Below, one piece after another: positions 1 to 8,338 of a stretch of DNA of 64,000 nucleotides. Source of the stretch: Azospirillum sp. TSH100 (GTDB lineage Bacteria > Pseudomonadota > Alphaproteobacteria > Azospirillales > Azospirillaceae); the NCBI RefSeq assembly GCF_004923295.1, contig NZ_CP039634.1, forward strand, positions 1,888,001 to 1,952,000, in the 5' to 3' direction. How positions within the stretch are numbered: the stretch's first letter is position 1; the number at the start of each line of letters is the position of its first letter. The notes under the pieces were generated by a model. The model saw only the letters and a program-made list of their open reading frames with translations. It did no database searches and was not told the DNA's origin. Made by a program: the position numbers and the translations under genes.

Positions 1-924
1 TTCACCGGCGACCTGACGGTGATGGAGGCGTTGCAGCGCTCGCTGAACGTACCGGCGGTTCTGGTGCTCGACCGTGTCGGGCCGCTGCGCTTCGCCGAGG
101 CGTTGCGCAAGGCCGGCGCCCGGCTGGTGCTGCCCGGCCGGACGGCGCTGCCGGGGCTCCCGGTGGCGCTGGGCGGGGCGTCGATCAGCCTGTGGGATAC
201 GACGATGCTCTACAGCGGGCTGGCGCGCGACGGGTTGGTGGCGCCGCTGCGTGCCAGGCTGGATGAGGCCGTCGGCACGGAGCAGCGGCTGCTGTCGGCC
301 ACTGCGGCCCAGCAGGTGCGGGCGATCCTGGAAGGCTCCCCGCCCCCCCCAGGGGTGGTGCAGGCTCAGGAACTGCGCGGCAGCGGACCTGTGGCGCTGA
401 AGACCGGCACCAGCTATGGCTTCCGTGATGCCTGGGCCTTCGGTGTCACCGGGCGCTATACGGTCGGCGTGTGGGTCGGTCGGCCGGATGGCACGCCCAG
501 CCCCGACCATTACGGCCGCAACACCGCCGCTCCGCTTCTGTTCGAGGTCTTCGACCGGCTGCCGGCCGAGCGTGGCCGACCCGCCGGCCCGGTGAGGAGC
601 GAGGCGCCGCCGGAGTTGCTGCGCCGCCTGCGGCCGGGCGAGGTGGAATTGGCCGGGCCGCGCCAGACCGACCGGCTGCGCCTGACCTTCCCGGTCAGCG
701 ACATGGTGTTGGAGGCGCTGGGGCCGGATGGCAGGGGGGAACCGATGACCCTGACGGCCAGTGGCGGGCGGCGTCCACTGTCCTGGCTGATCGACGGACG
801 GCGGATCGCCCAGTCGCCGATCGCGCGGGAGGTGGTGTGGCGTCCGGACGGTCCGGGGGTGGTGCGGGTCACCGTGCTGGACGCCGATGGTCGCAGCGAC
901 AGCGCGACCGTGGAGATACGGTAA
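1..924 (+). CDS. pbpC: Penicillin-binding protein 1C, C-terminal part (cut by window start)
   Basis: The frame is already open at base 1, so this is the 3' end of a longer gene. The visible 307 codons hold the last half of a transpeptidase domain, with the KTGTS box near base 400 and the following FRDAWAFGV and VGVWVG segments. A C-terminal beta-rich tail (FPVSDMVLEALGP through WLIDGRRI) fits the BiPBP_C domain specific to PBP1C. Such proteins are inner-membrane bifunctional peptidoglycan synthases; the glycosyltransferase half lies outside the window. The frame ends in TAA, followed by a nested inverted repeat before the convergent small gene. Confidence 0.88.
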   Translation, partial: FTGDLTVMEALQRSLNVPAVLVLDRVGPLRFAEALRKAGARLVLPGRTALPGLPVALGGASISLWDTTMLYSGLARDGLVAPLRARLDEAVGTEQRLLSATAAQQVRAILEGSPPPPGVVQAQELRGSGPVALKTGTSYGFRDAWAFGVTGRYTVGVWVGRPDGTPSPDHYGRNTAAPLLFEVFDRLPAERGRPAGPVRSEAPPELLRRLRPGEVELAGPRQTDRLRLTFPVSDMVLEALGPDGRGEPMTLTASGGRRPLSWLIDGRRIAQSPIAREVVWRPDGPGVVRVTVLDADGRSDSATVEIR

Positions 925-944
925 GGACTGGAGTCTGTTTTTCC

Positions 945-988
945 GTGTGATCCACGCCTCAAGCGATTCCGCTTGAACCGATCACACT
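945..988. repeat. Nested inverted repeat between convergent genes
   Basis: Outer arms GTGTGATC (945-952) and GATCACAC (980-987) enclose inner perfect arms TCAAGCG (959-965) and CGCTTGA (970-976) with an ATTC loop. There is no T-run on either side, so a classic intrinsic terminator is unlikely. It fills the gap between pbpC and the convergent Cys-rich gene and resembles dispersed palindromes of alphaproteobacterial genomes; that last point is recollection, and no second copy was noticed in the window. Confidence 0.6.
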
Positions 989-1198
989 CTAGGAGGCGCG
1001 GCGCAGGCCGAAGGGAGCGTCGTCGCGCTGGCTCCATACCCGCGTGCGGACGCGCATCTGCTTCTGGCAATCCACCGAGCAATAGAGCGGTGCCGGCCCG
1101 CGCATGGAGGGACGAACAAAGGGGCGGCCGCAGCAGGCGCAATGCAGTTGGCGGGTCGCGATGTGCGGGGTGGCGGCCGGACGGGCGGAGGCGGACAT
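989..1198 (-). CDS. Small Cys-rich (zinc-finger-like) protein
   Basis: A 69-residue product starting at ATG (MSASARPAATP). Its middle has a CACC cluster at residues 20-23 and YCSVDC at 39-44, spaced like a treble-clef or zinc-ribbon knuckle, between basic stretches. The frame stays open further upstream, but the Met before the Ser/Ala-rich start is the natural choice because residues before it read as an antisense shadow. I do not recognise the family; nucleic-acid or metal binding is inference from the paired cysteines. It is transcribed toward pbpC. Confidence 0.6.
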   Translation of the reverse strand: MSASARPAATPHIATRQLHCACCGRPFVRPSMRGPAPLYCSVDCQKQMRVRTRVWSQRDDAPFGLRRAS

Positions 1199-1377
1199 CT
1201 CGGAAGCGGTCGGTTGGTTTCGTGTGAGCGCCAATATAGGCGCGGTGTGTTGCAGTTCCATGTTCGGGAAAACGCCTAGGGCTGAATGGGTAGAAGTCCT
1301 GCCCGACGGTTGGGGCGGTTGACCGGCTCCATCCGAAGACCTATCTGAAAAGGCTGAGAACAAGCGGGAGCGCTGCG

Positions 1378-1788
1378 GTGCCGATGCGCGTCGCCGACTG
1401 GATGTGGAGGCTGTGCGGGGGCACGGGGGTGTTGGTCCTCGTGATCCTTGGCCTGCTGCTGTGGTCGGACGCCGCCACCGCTGCCTGCCCGCATGACCGG
1501 CGGGCTGAGCCTGCCGCCGCCGCGGCGTACGGCATGTCCCACGCGTCGGATCCGAAGATGGCGGACGTGAATGGGATGAACCATGATCGACAAGCACCAG
1601 GGCGGACGCATCACGCGTTGCAGTCCTGCTGCGCCGGGATGGCCTGTGCCACCGTGGCGATCGGGCTGCCGAATGCGGAGGTTCTGACGCCGGTCGCGTC
1701 CACCGGGTCGCATCTGGGTTGGGCCGCCGGGCCGTTGCGTGAAGGGTTGGGTGTCAGGCCCGATCTGCCGCCGCCGCGACTGGGATGA
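1378..1788 (+). CDS. Small exported Cys/His-containing protein upstream of copA
   Basis: A 136-residue protein starting at GTG with GGGAG seven bases upstream; an in-frame ATG two codons later is equally possible. A hydrophobic segment (residues 12-30, GVLVLVILGLLLW) ending near DAATAA looks like a signal peptide. The mature part has scattered Met/His (YGMSHAS, GMNHD), a SCCAGMAC cluster and a C-terminal LPPPR tail reminiscent of DUF2946-type proteins found next to copper genes. It lies about 70 bp before the multicopper oxidase and is probably co-transcribed. A copper-binding role is inference. Confidence 0.6.
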   Translation: MPMRVADWMWRLCGGTGVLVLVILGLLLWSDAATAACPHDRRAEPAAAAAYGMSHASDPKMADVNGMNHDRQAPGRTHHALQSCCAGMACATVAIGLPNAEVLTPVASTGSHLGWAAGPLREGLGVRPDLPPPRLG

Positions 1789-1859
1789 TGATCCCGCGCC
1801 GCTGAGCTTCCGCGGCACCTTCCTCCATCCTCCAAGCACCCGATCATTCGGAGTCCGTC

Positions 1860-3395
1860 ATGACTCTTGCGCTTTCGCGCCGCCGTCTGCTGTCTACGGT
1901 GGTTGCCGGCGGCTGTGCCGCTTTGCTGCCCGCTTTTCCCCGCTCCGCCCTTGCCGCCGGTTCGGCTGCCGGCGAACCCATGCGTCTGACGGTCGACCGC
2001 CGCACGCTTGAGGTGAACGGCAAGGCGGCCAGCGTGTTCGGCATCCGCCAACCCGACGGCACCCACGGGTTGACGCTGGACCCCGGCCAGCGCTTCCTGC
2101 TCGATCTCGCCAACCGTGCGGGGGAGGATGCGGTCATTCACTGGCATGGCCAGACTCCGCCTTATGTCCAGGACGGTGTCATCGACCGGAACCGCCCGGC
2201 GATCCGCAGCGGCGAGTCCGTTCGCTACGACTTCACGCCGCGCAGTGGAACCCATTGGATGCATTCCCACCACGGGATGCAGGAACAGCTTCTGATGGCA
2301 GCCCCGCTGGTTGTCCGCCGCGCAGACGACCTGCGCGCCGACGAGCAGGAGGTAACCATCCTGCTGCACGACTTCACCTTCCGCGACCCGGCGGAGCTGC
2401 TGGCTGCGCTCGGTGCGCCGGCCGGCGGGATGGCGCATGGCGGGCACGGTCAAATGGATCACGGCTCCATTGGCCATGGTTCGATGGATCACGGTGCGAT
2501 GAACCATGGCGGGATGAGCCAGGGCGGGATGAGCCACGGCCCCGGTCACGACATGGCCGGGATGTCCGGCGGCATGGCGATGGACCTGAACGACGTCGAG
2601 TACGACGCCTACCTCGCCAACGATCGCACGCTCGCCGACCCGGAGGTGGTCCGGGTGGAGCGGGGCGGGCGGGTCCGGCTGCGCGTCATCAACGGCGCCA
2701 CCTCGACCGCCTTCCATCTCGACCTTGGGCGGCTGAGCGGGCAGGTCATCGCCGCCGACGGCAATCCGGTGCAGCCGGTGACGGGCAGCCGCTTCGGCAT
2801 GAGCATGGGCCAGCGGCTGGACATTCGCCTGACCCTGCCGGCCGAGGGGGGCGCCTTCCCGATCCTGGCCTTGCGCGAGGGGGCGGTGCAGCGCACCGGC
2901 ATCATTCTCGCCACCCCCGGTGCCGCGGTGGAGAAAATCGCAGCGACCGGCCCGGCGGCGACCGACCCGTTGGACCTGTCGCTGGAGCGGCAACTGGTTG
3001 CCAGGACTCCCCTGCCGGCGCGGCCGGCCGACCTGACGCAGCGGATCCAGCTGACCGGGTCGATGATGCCCTATGTCTGGAGTCTCGATGGGCTGACCTT
3101 CGGCACGCATCGGCCGCTGATGGTGCGCCAGGGCCAGCGGGTGGAGCTGACCTTCGAGAATGCCTCGATGATGGCGCATCCCATGCACCTGCACGGCCAC
3201 CATTTCCAAGTCGTGGCCATCGACGGCCGGCCGGTGGTGGGGGCGGTACGCGACACCGTGCTGGTGCCGATGATGGGCAGCGTTACGGTCGCCTTCGACG
3301 CCGACAATCCCGGGCGCTGGCCGCTGCACTGCCACAACCTGCTGCACATGGCCACCGGGATGATGACCGAGGTTGTGTATGAGGGGTTCGTCTGA
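1860..3395 (+). CDS. copA: CopA-type multicopper oxidase (copper resistance)
   Basis: A 511-residue periplasmic cupredoxin-fold oxidase that likely oxidises Cu(I) or sequesters copper. The N-terminus SRRRLLSTVVAG is a Tat signal ending near ALAAG. Copper ligand motifs are visible: HWHGQTPP and HSHHGMQEQ in the first domain, HPMHLHGHHF and HCHNLLHMATGM in the last (type 1 and trinuclear sites). Between them, about residues 195-240, is a Met/His/Gly-rich stretch of MDHG, GHGS and MSHG units typical of CopA and PcoA. The start is the ATG before the RR motif. The preceding small exported protein completes a two-gene unit; no copB is seen. Confidence 0.88.
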   Translation: MTLALSRRRLLSTVVAGGCAALLPAFPRSALAAGSAAGEPMRLTVDRRTLEVNGKAASVFGIRQPDGTHGLTLDPGQRFLLDLANRAGEDAVIHWHGQTPPYVQDGVIDRNRPAIRSGESVRYDFTPRSGTHWMHSHHGMQEQLLMAAPLVVRRADDLRADEQEVTILLHDFTFRDPAELLAALGAPAGGMAHGGHGQMDHGSIGHGSMDHGAMNHGGMSQGGMSHGPGHDMAGMSGGMAMDLNDVEYDAYLANDRTLADPEVVRVERGGRVRLRVINGATSTAFHLDLGRLSGQVIAADGNPVQPVTGSRFGMSMGQRLDIRLTLPAEGGAFPILALREGAVQRTGIILATPGAAVEKIAATGPAATDPLDLSLERQLVARTPLPARPADLTQRIQLTGSMMPYVWSLDGLTFGTHRPLMVRQGQRVELTFENASMMAHPMHLHGHHFQVVAIDGRPVVGAVRDTVLVPMMGSVTVAFDADNPGRWPLHCHNLLHMATGMMTEVVYEGFV

Positions 3396-3406
3396 GGCGT
3401 TGGCAT

Positions 3407-3430
3407 TGGGGGCGGACGACACCGCCCCCA
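3407..3430. terminator. Hairpin between copA and slyX
   Basis: A perfect 9-bp stem, TGGGGGCGG (3407-3415) and CCGCCCCCA (3422-3430), with a six-base loop, sits between two convergent genes. No T-run follows, so its efficiency as an intrinsic terminator is uncertain. Confidence 0.55.
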
Positions 3431-3439
3431 TCGTCTACT

Positions 3440-3682
3440 TCAATAATGCGGCGGCGGCCGCTCGTCCTGCGGGGAGGCGATGGCATATTCCGCCGCCTCC
3501 ACCCGGTCGCGCATACGCTTCAGCTGGGCGGTCAGGCGGTCGATGGTCTGGCCCTGGGCGAAGATGACCTCCGACATCTCCTCCGCCATGCGCTCGTGAT
3601 GGGCGAGACGGCTTTCGAGGTCGGCCAGACGTTGTTCAATAAGGCGTTCTTCAATAAGGCGTTGTTCGAGGGCGGGATCCAT
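3440..3682 (-). CDS. slyX: SlyX family coiled-coil protein
   Basis: An 80-residue, highly charged helical protein. Residues 15-65 follow the SlyX pattern (LADLESRLAHHE, AEEMSEVIFAQGQTIDRLTA) and the end has the family's PPPHY tail. The function of SlyX is not established. The start is the ATG giving MDPALEQ; an upstream Met in the same frame would add 14 residues not seen in the family. The N-terminus carries a short repeat (QRLI/EERLI/EQRL) encoded by 15-bp tandem units at 3631-3670. Confidence 0.8.
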   Translation of the reverse strand: MDPALEQRLIEERLIEQRLADLESRLAHHERMAEEMSEVIFAQGQTIDRLTAQLKRMRDRVEAAEYAIASPQDERPPPHY

Positions 3683-3764
3683 AACGGTACCGATCAGACA
3701 GGAGAAACGGGGAACGGCCCGCAAGATGGACCATTCCCGGTTCCGGGTCGAGGTGCCTTTCCGC

Positions 3765-5066
3765 TCATACCATCGCTGTGGTGCCGGCCAGCCAGCCGGA
3801 CAGGCCGGTCAGTACCAGAACGGTCAGGCTCGCCAGCCTGAGGGTCAGCGGCGCCATCGCCAGCCCGCCCATCAGCTTGTCATTTCGCAGCAGCATCAGC
3901 ATCGGGATCAGAATGAAGGGCAGGGTCAGGGCCAGAACCACCTGGCTCAGGACCAGCAGCCCGTCCACCGCCCCGTCTCCGGCGCTGCCCAGCACCGCCA
4001 ACGCCGGCATCAGCGAAGCGCCGCGGGTGATCAGCGCGCGGGTGACCGGGCGCAGCCGCAGGTTCAGGAAGCCCTCCGTCACCATCTGCCCGGCCATGGT
4101 ACCGGTGGTGGTGGAGCTTTGACCGGCGGCCAGCAGGGCGATGGCGAAGACCAGGGCGGCGACGCCGCCGATGCTGCTGCCCAGCAGGGCGTGTGCGTCC
4201 TCGATGCCGGGGGAGGCGCCTGCGGCGGCTCCCTGGAACGCCACGGCGGCGACCGCCAGGATGGCGCCGTTGACCAGACCGGCCAGCGCCAGGGCGGTCG
4301 ACAGGTCGATGGTCAGCCAGCGGGCGGCCTGCCGGCGCTCCTCTTCGGTCCTCACCTCGGCCAGCCGGGCCTGCACCAGACCGGAATGCAGGAACAGATT
4401 GTGCGGCATGACGGTGGCACCGATGATGCCCAGCGACAGGTACAGCATCTCCGGATTCCGGGCCAGTTCGACGCTCGGCATCAGGCCGGCCAGCAGGGCG
4501 GCGGGGTTGGGGCGGGCAATCACCAGCTCCCAGGAGAAGCACACCACCACCACGCTCATCAGCGCGCCGACCACCAGTTCGGGGGCGCGGCCACGGGCAC
4601 CGGGCAGGGCCAGGATGCCGAAGGTCAGCACGGCGGAGATCACCACGCCGGCCATGATCGGAATGCCGAACAGCAGCTTCAGCGCGATGGCGCTGCCCAG
4701 CAGCTCGGCCAGATCGGTGGCGATCATCGCCAGTTCCGACACCACCCACACCAGCATCGCCACTGGCCGCGGGAAGCGCTGGCGGATCAGCCGGGCCAGA
4801 TCGGTGCCAGTCGCCAGCGTCAGCCGGACGATCAGCCCTTGCAGGAAGATGCCGGCCAGACTGGCGATCAGCACTGCCGACAGCAGGGCGAAGCCGAAGC
4901 TGGAGCCGGCCGCGATGTCCGTCGCCCAGTTGCCCGGATCCATGTAGCCGACCGCCACCACGAAACCGGGGCCGAGCATGGTCCAGAACCGGCGTCCCGC
5001 CACTGGGCTGTGGGCGGTGGCAGGGGTATGGACGGTGTCGGCGATGGTGGGGGATGCGGTCTTCAC
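3765..5066 (-). CDS. mntH: Nramp-family Mn2+/H+ symporter MntH
   Basis: An integral inner-membrane divalent metal transporter, 433 residues with about eleven membrane segments. The TM1 metal-site motif DPGNWATD is at residues 43-50 and the TM6 motif MPHNLFLHSG at about 220-229, both Nramp hallmarks; manganese is the usual bacterial substrate. An ATG 99 bp upstream is in frame, but a GTG at base 5066 has CAGGAG eight bases ahead and matches the family's length better, so I chose it. It stands alone, with a 227-bp upstream region likely holding its promoter. Confidence 0.87.
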   Translation of the reverse strand: MKTASPTIADTVHTPATAHSPVAGRRFWTMLGPGFVVAVGYMDPGNWATDIAAGSSFGFALLSAVLIASLAGIFLQGLIVRLTLATGTDLARLIRQRFPRPVAMLVWVVSELAMIATDLAELLGSAIALKLLFGIPIMAGVVISAVLTFGILALPGARGRAPELVVGALMSVVVVCFSWELVIARPNPAALLAGLMPSVELARNPEMLYLSLGIIGATVMPHNLFLHSGLVQARLAEVRTEEERRQAARWLTIDLSTALALAGLVNGAILAVAAVAFQGAAAGASPGIEDAHALLGSSIGGVAALVFAIALLAAGQSSTTTGTMAGQMVTEGFLNLRLRPVTRALITRGASLMPALAVLGSAGDGAVDGLLVLSQVVLALTLPFILIPMLMLLRNDKLMGGLAMAPLTLRLASLTVLVLTGLSGWLAGTTAMV

Positions 5067-5293
5067 GCCGGTTGCTCCTGAACGGGACGGCCAGAGGCTT
5101 GGCCGCAGATGCAACAATGGCAGAGCCTTTCGATAGCGTCCAATCGATGTTTCTGAACACATCAATAGGCGACAGCTATCAATGTAAGGGTTCTGCCGAA
5201 GCAGGTCCAGTTCAGAACAGCGTGGCTCTCACGTCGTTCGCAGCGCAGCAGTGCCATGCGGACGAATTTCGCCGGGAACCAATCCCACCTGCC

Positions 5294-7495
5294 TCAGCGG
5301 CGACGTGGGCCGAAGCGCTTGCGGGGCGCGCCGCGGAACCCGGCGGCGGGCGGAGGCTCGCGGCGGCGGGCACGCGAGGCCAGCGCTTCCGACAGGCGCA
5401 GGCCGATGGCGTCGCGGGCGCTGCGCACCCGGTCGCGGTCGGGCAGGGTGTTGGGGAATTTGCGCGAGGCCCAGAAATAGAGGTCGCAGGCCCGCGAGGC
5501 CGCCTCCAGCACATCGGCGGCCAGCCCGTCGAACCGTGCCGGGATCAGGCGGGCGAGCGGCAGCCTCTCTCCCGATTCCACCGCGTCGAGGATGGCGGCG
5601 AAGACCTTGGCGTCCTCCGCATCCTCCAGATCGGCAGGGGCGAGCAGCAGGTCAAGCCTGGCGGACAGGGGCAGCCGGCGGGCGTCGAGCATCGGCGCGG
5701 CGCGGCGCAGCGCCGACAGGTCGGCCAGCCGGAAGGGGGAACCGGCGGTGGCCGCGCTGCCGAAGCACTCCACCAGCAATCGGGTCTCGTCGCTGTCGAT
5801 GTGGCTGGCGAGGCGGGCCAGCATGGCGCGGGACGGGCGGACGGGCAGGGGTGCGTCGCTGCGCAGCCGACGGTCGGGCGCCTCCAGCAGACGCTTCAGC
5901 GCGGCGGGGGTGCCGCGGGCGATGACGCCGAAATGGCCCTCCTCGAACTGGCCGAAGCGGCCGGCGCGGCCGGCGATCTGCTTCACCTCCGTCGCGGTCA
6001 GCGGGCGGACGCTGCTGCCGTCGAACTTCTCCAGCGCGGTGAACAGCACGCGCCGGCAAGGCAGGTTCAGCCCCATGCCGATGGCGTCGGTCGCCACCAC
6101 CACGTCGGCCTCGCCGGACAGGAAGCGCGCCGCCTCGCGCCGCCGCACCGCCGGGGCCAGCGCGCCGTAGATGGCGGCGACCGACAGACCCTGGGCCAGC
6201 AGCGTGTCGCGGACGCTGTGAACCTCGCGGCGGGAGAAGGCGATCAGGGCGTCGCCGTGCTCGACCTCCGCCCACTCCAGCCGGCGATCGAGCATCGACA
6301 GCGGGGTCTTGCGGTCAAGCTCGACGACTTCCAGCGCTTCGCCGAGATGGGCGGCGGCTCGTTCGACCAGCGGCCGAACCTCGGGAGCGCCGAGGATGTA
6401 GACGGTCTCGGCCGGCACGCCCATCAGGGCTGCGGTCCAGGCCCAGCCGCGCGCCGGGTCGGCCAGCATCTGGATCTCGTCGATCACCGCGACCTCGACC
6501 GGACGGTCCGGGTCCATCACCTCGATGGTGGAGGCGGTGTGGCGGGCGCCGGGGGTGCGGATTTCCTCTTCGCCGGTGATGAGGGTAGTGGGGGTGCCCT
6601 CCGCGTTCAGCCGCTCCATCACCTCCAGGGCCAGCAGGCGCAACGGAGCGAGATAGACGCCGTCGCGCGCCTCGCGCAACGCGGTGATGGCGCGGTGGGT
6701 CTTGCCGGAGTTGGTCGGGCCGATCACCAGCACCAGCCGGCGGCTCATGCCGCGCGCCACCGGGAACAGCCGCTCGAAGCGGGAGAAGTCGAAATGGCGG
6801 TCGACATAGAGCCGGCCGCGCGCCTCCGCCCGGTCGCGGCGCCATTGGTCGTACTCACGGTCCCAGCGGTCGAGCAGTTCGTCGGCGTCCGTGCGGTTGC
6901 GGGCGGCCTTGCCCAGGCGCTCGGCGAGGCTGACGAAGCCCCAGTCGGGATCGTCGCCGGCCCGCTCGGCCAGATCGCGCAGCCGGGCGGCGACGCGCGA
7001 CAACGCCTCGTCCAGCGCGGCGCGCAGGGCTGGGTCATGGTCCAGCCGGGCCGACAGCTCGGCATCGGACAGGTCCGACAACTCCAACGCGTCAAAGGTC
7101 CGCGAGACCTGCAGTCGGATGGCCGGGGACAGTGCGGGCCAGGGCAACTCGTCGCTGCGCACGGCGCGGACGCGGGTGCGATCCTCGCAAGAGAGAAGGG
7201 CGGTATGGCTGCTCGCCAGCGCGCGGCGGCTCTGGGCCAGCAGCGCGTCGCGGCGGTGGGCACGGTCGATGCGTCCGGTGATTTCCAGCAGGATCGCTTC
7301 GCGCCGTTCCGCCGGCACCAGCAGGTCACGCTTGCCCTTCGGCAATGGCAGGCCGAGCGGCACCAGCCCACGCGCCTCGGCGTCAGGCATCCGCAGCAGG
7401 CCGGCGGCCCCCAGCGTCGTCACCTCCGGATGGGCGACGGCGAGGTCGTGGACCAGATGGGGGTCGGCGGCCGGCGTATCGGTGTCGTCTGTCAT
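5294..7495 (-). CDS. SUV3-like superfamily 2 RNA helicase
   Basis: A 733-residue protein. Walker A reads GPTNSGKTH (259-267) and motif II is DEIQ (339-342), both diagnostic of the Suv3/mitochondrial degradosome helicase group. Later motifs include AFSRREVHSV, VVATDAIGMGLNLP and QIAGRAGRFGQ. The first 240 residues are an Arg/Asp/Ala-rich helical extension, and the C-terminus ends in a basic RRREPPPAAGFRG tail that could bind RNA. The start overlaps the stop of the upstream methyltransferase gene (ATGA), indicating translational coupling. RNA unwinding or decay is expected from the family; the physiological substrate is unknown. Confidence 0.85.
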   Translation of the reverse strand: MTDDTDTPAADPHLVHDLAVAHPEVTTLGAAGLLRMPDAEARGLVPLGLPLPKGKRDLLVPAERREAILLEITGRIDRAHRRDALLAQSRRALASSHTALLSCEDRTRVRAVRSDELPWPALSPAIRLQVSRTFDALELSDLSDAELSARLDHDPALRAALDEALSRVAARLRDLAERAGDDPDWGFVSLAERLGKAARNRTDADELLDRWDREYDQWRRDRAEARGRLYVDRHFDFSRFERLFPVARGMSRRLVLVIGPTNSGKTHRAITALREARDGVYLAPLRLLALEVMERLNAEGTPTTLITGEEEIRTPGARHTASTIEVMDPDRPVEVAVIDEIQMLADPARGWAWTAALMGVPAETVYILGAPEVRPLVERAAAHLGEALEVVELDRKTPLSMLDRRLEWAEVEHGDALIAFSRREVHSVRDTLLAQGLSVAAIYGALAPAVRRREAARFLSGEADVVVATDAIGMGLNLPCRRVLFTALEKFDGSSVRPLTATEVKQIAGRAGRFGQFEEGHFGVIARGTPAALKRLLEAPDRRLRSDAPLPVRPSRAMLARLASHIDSDETRLLVECFGSAATAGSPFRLADLSALRRAAPMLDARRLPLSARLDLLLAPADLEDAEDAKVFAAILDAVESGERLPLARLIPARFDGLAADVLEAASRACDLYFWASRKFPNTLPDRDRVRSARDAIGLRLSEALASRARRREPPPAAGFRGAPRKRFGPRRR

Positions 7496-8322
7496 GGCAC
7501 CTGTCCGGAAGCGATGTGGTGCAGCACGATGCCGCTGGTGGTCGCCACATTCAGGGAATCGAAGCCGCCGGCCATCGGGATGCGCACACTGCGGGCGCGG
7601 GCCAGCAGTGCAGAAGGCAGGCCGGGCCCCTCAGATCCGAACAGCAGGGCGGCACGGCGGGGCGAGGGCAGGGCGGCCAGAGTCTCGGCACCGGCGGGGC
7701 TGAGCGCCACCGCCTCGAACCCGAACCGGTCGAGCAGGGCGAGCGGGTCTTCGTCCGGGGCCAGCTTGGCGGTCGGCACCAGCAGCGTGGCACCCACCGA
7801 AACACGGATGGCCTTGCGGTAGAGCGGGTCGCAACAGCCGGAATCGAGGATCACCGCGTCGGCGCCGAAGGCAGCGGCGTTGCGGAAGATGCCACCCATG
7901 TTGTCGTGGTTGCCGATGCCGAACAGCATCACGATGCGGGCAACCGGGCCGCAGGCGGCCAGCAGCTCGGCCGCGGTGGGGATGGTGGTCTTCTCCCCCA
8001 CCGCCAGGATGCCGCGATGCAGGGAGAAGCCGGCGATGCGGTCCAGAACGGTCTGGGTGGCGGTGTAGACGGGCGTGTCCGCCGTCAGGCCGGCCAGCAT
8101 CGGCTCCAGCGTCGACGCCCGCTTGTCGGCGATCAGCAGCGAGCGGGCGCGGTAACGGGTGGACTGGACGAGGCTGCGCACCACCACCGCCCCCTCGGCG
8201 ATGAACAGACCGTCACGGCCGACGAGATCGCGCTCCCGCACGTCGCGGTACGGTTCGATGCGCGGGTCTTCCGGGTCGGTGATCGGGATGATGGTGGGCA
8301 AGGGGATAGCCGGTGCTGCCAT
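7492..8322 (-). CDS. TrmH/SpoU-family RNA 2'-O-methyltransferase
   Basis: A 276-residue SPOUT methyltransferase. The N-terminal part has the substrate-binding pattern GLFIAEGAVVVRSLVQ. The catalytic domain shows the three SpoU motifs: FGIGNHDNMGGIFRNAAAFG (motif 1, with the asparagine and arginine), LLFGSEGPGLP (motif 2) and IPMAGGFDSLNVATTSGIVL (motif 3). The start is the ATG giving MAAPAIP; the frame is open for 53 further codons but these lie over the preceding gene's end. It likely methylates a tRNA or rRNA ribose; the target cannot be told from sequence. It overlaps the helicase gene by 4 bp. Confidence 0.88.
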   Translation of the reverse strand: MAAPAIPLPTIIPITDPEDPRIEPYRDVRERDLVGRDGLFIAEGAVVVRSLVQSTRYRARSLLIADKRASTLEPMLAGLTADTPVYTATQTVLDRIAGFSLHRGILAVGEKTTIPTAAELLAACGPVARIVMLFGIGNHDNMGGIFRNAAAFGADAVILDSGCCDPLYRKAIRVSVGATLLVPTAKLAPDEDPLALLDRFGFEAVALSPAGAETLAALPSPRRAALLFGSEGPGLPSALLARARSVRIPMAGGFDSLNVATTSGIVLHHIASGQVP

Positions 8323-8338
8323 GTTTGCGGGTGGCGGG

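Noticed and set aside
2440..2580. Repetitive Met/His codons in copA as a CRISPR-like or tandem repeat array
   Set aside because: It is the Met-rich coding region normal for CopA; units vary and no spacers exist.
1611..3431. A 606-codon open frame opposite copA
   Set aside because: The plus strand holds copper-ligand motifs in order; the minus product is low-complexity His/Arg/Gly.
5150..5190. Imperfect palindrome TTGATAGC...CTATTGA upstream of mntH as a MntR or Fur site
   Set aside because: Only 6 of 10 half-site positions match each other, too weak to call an operator.
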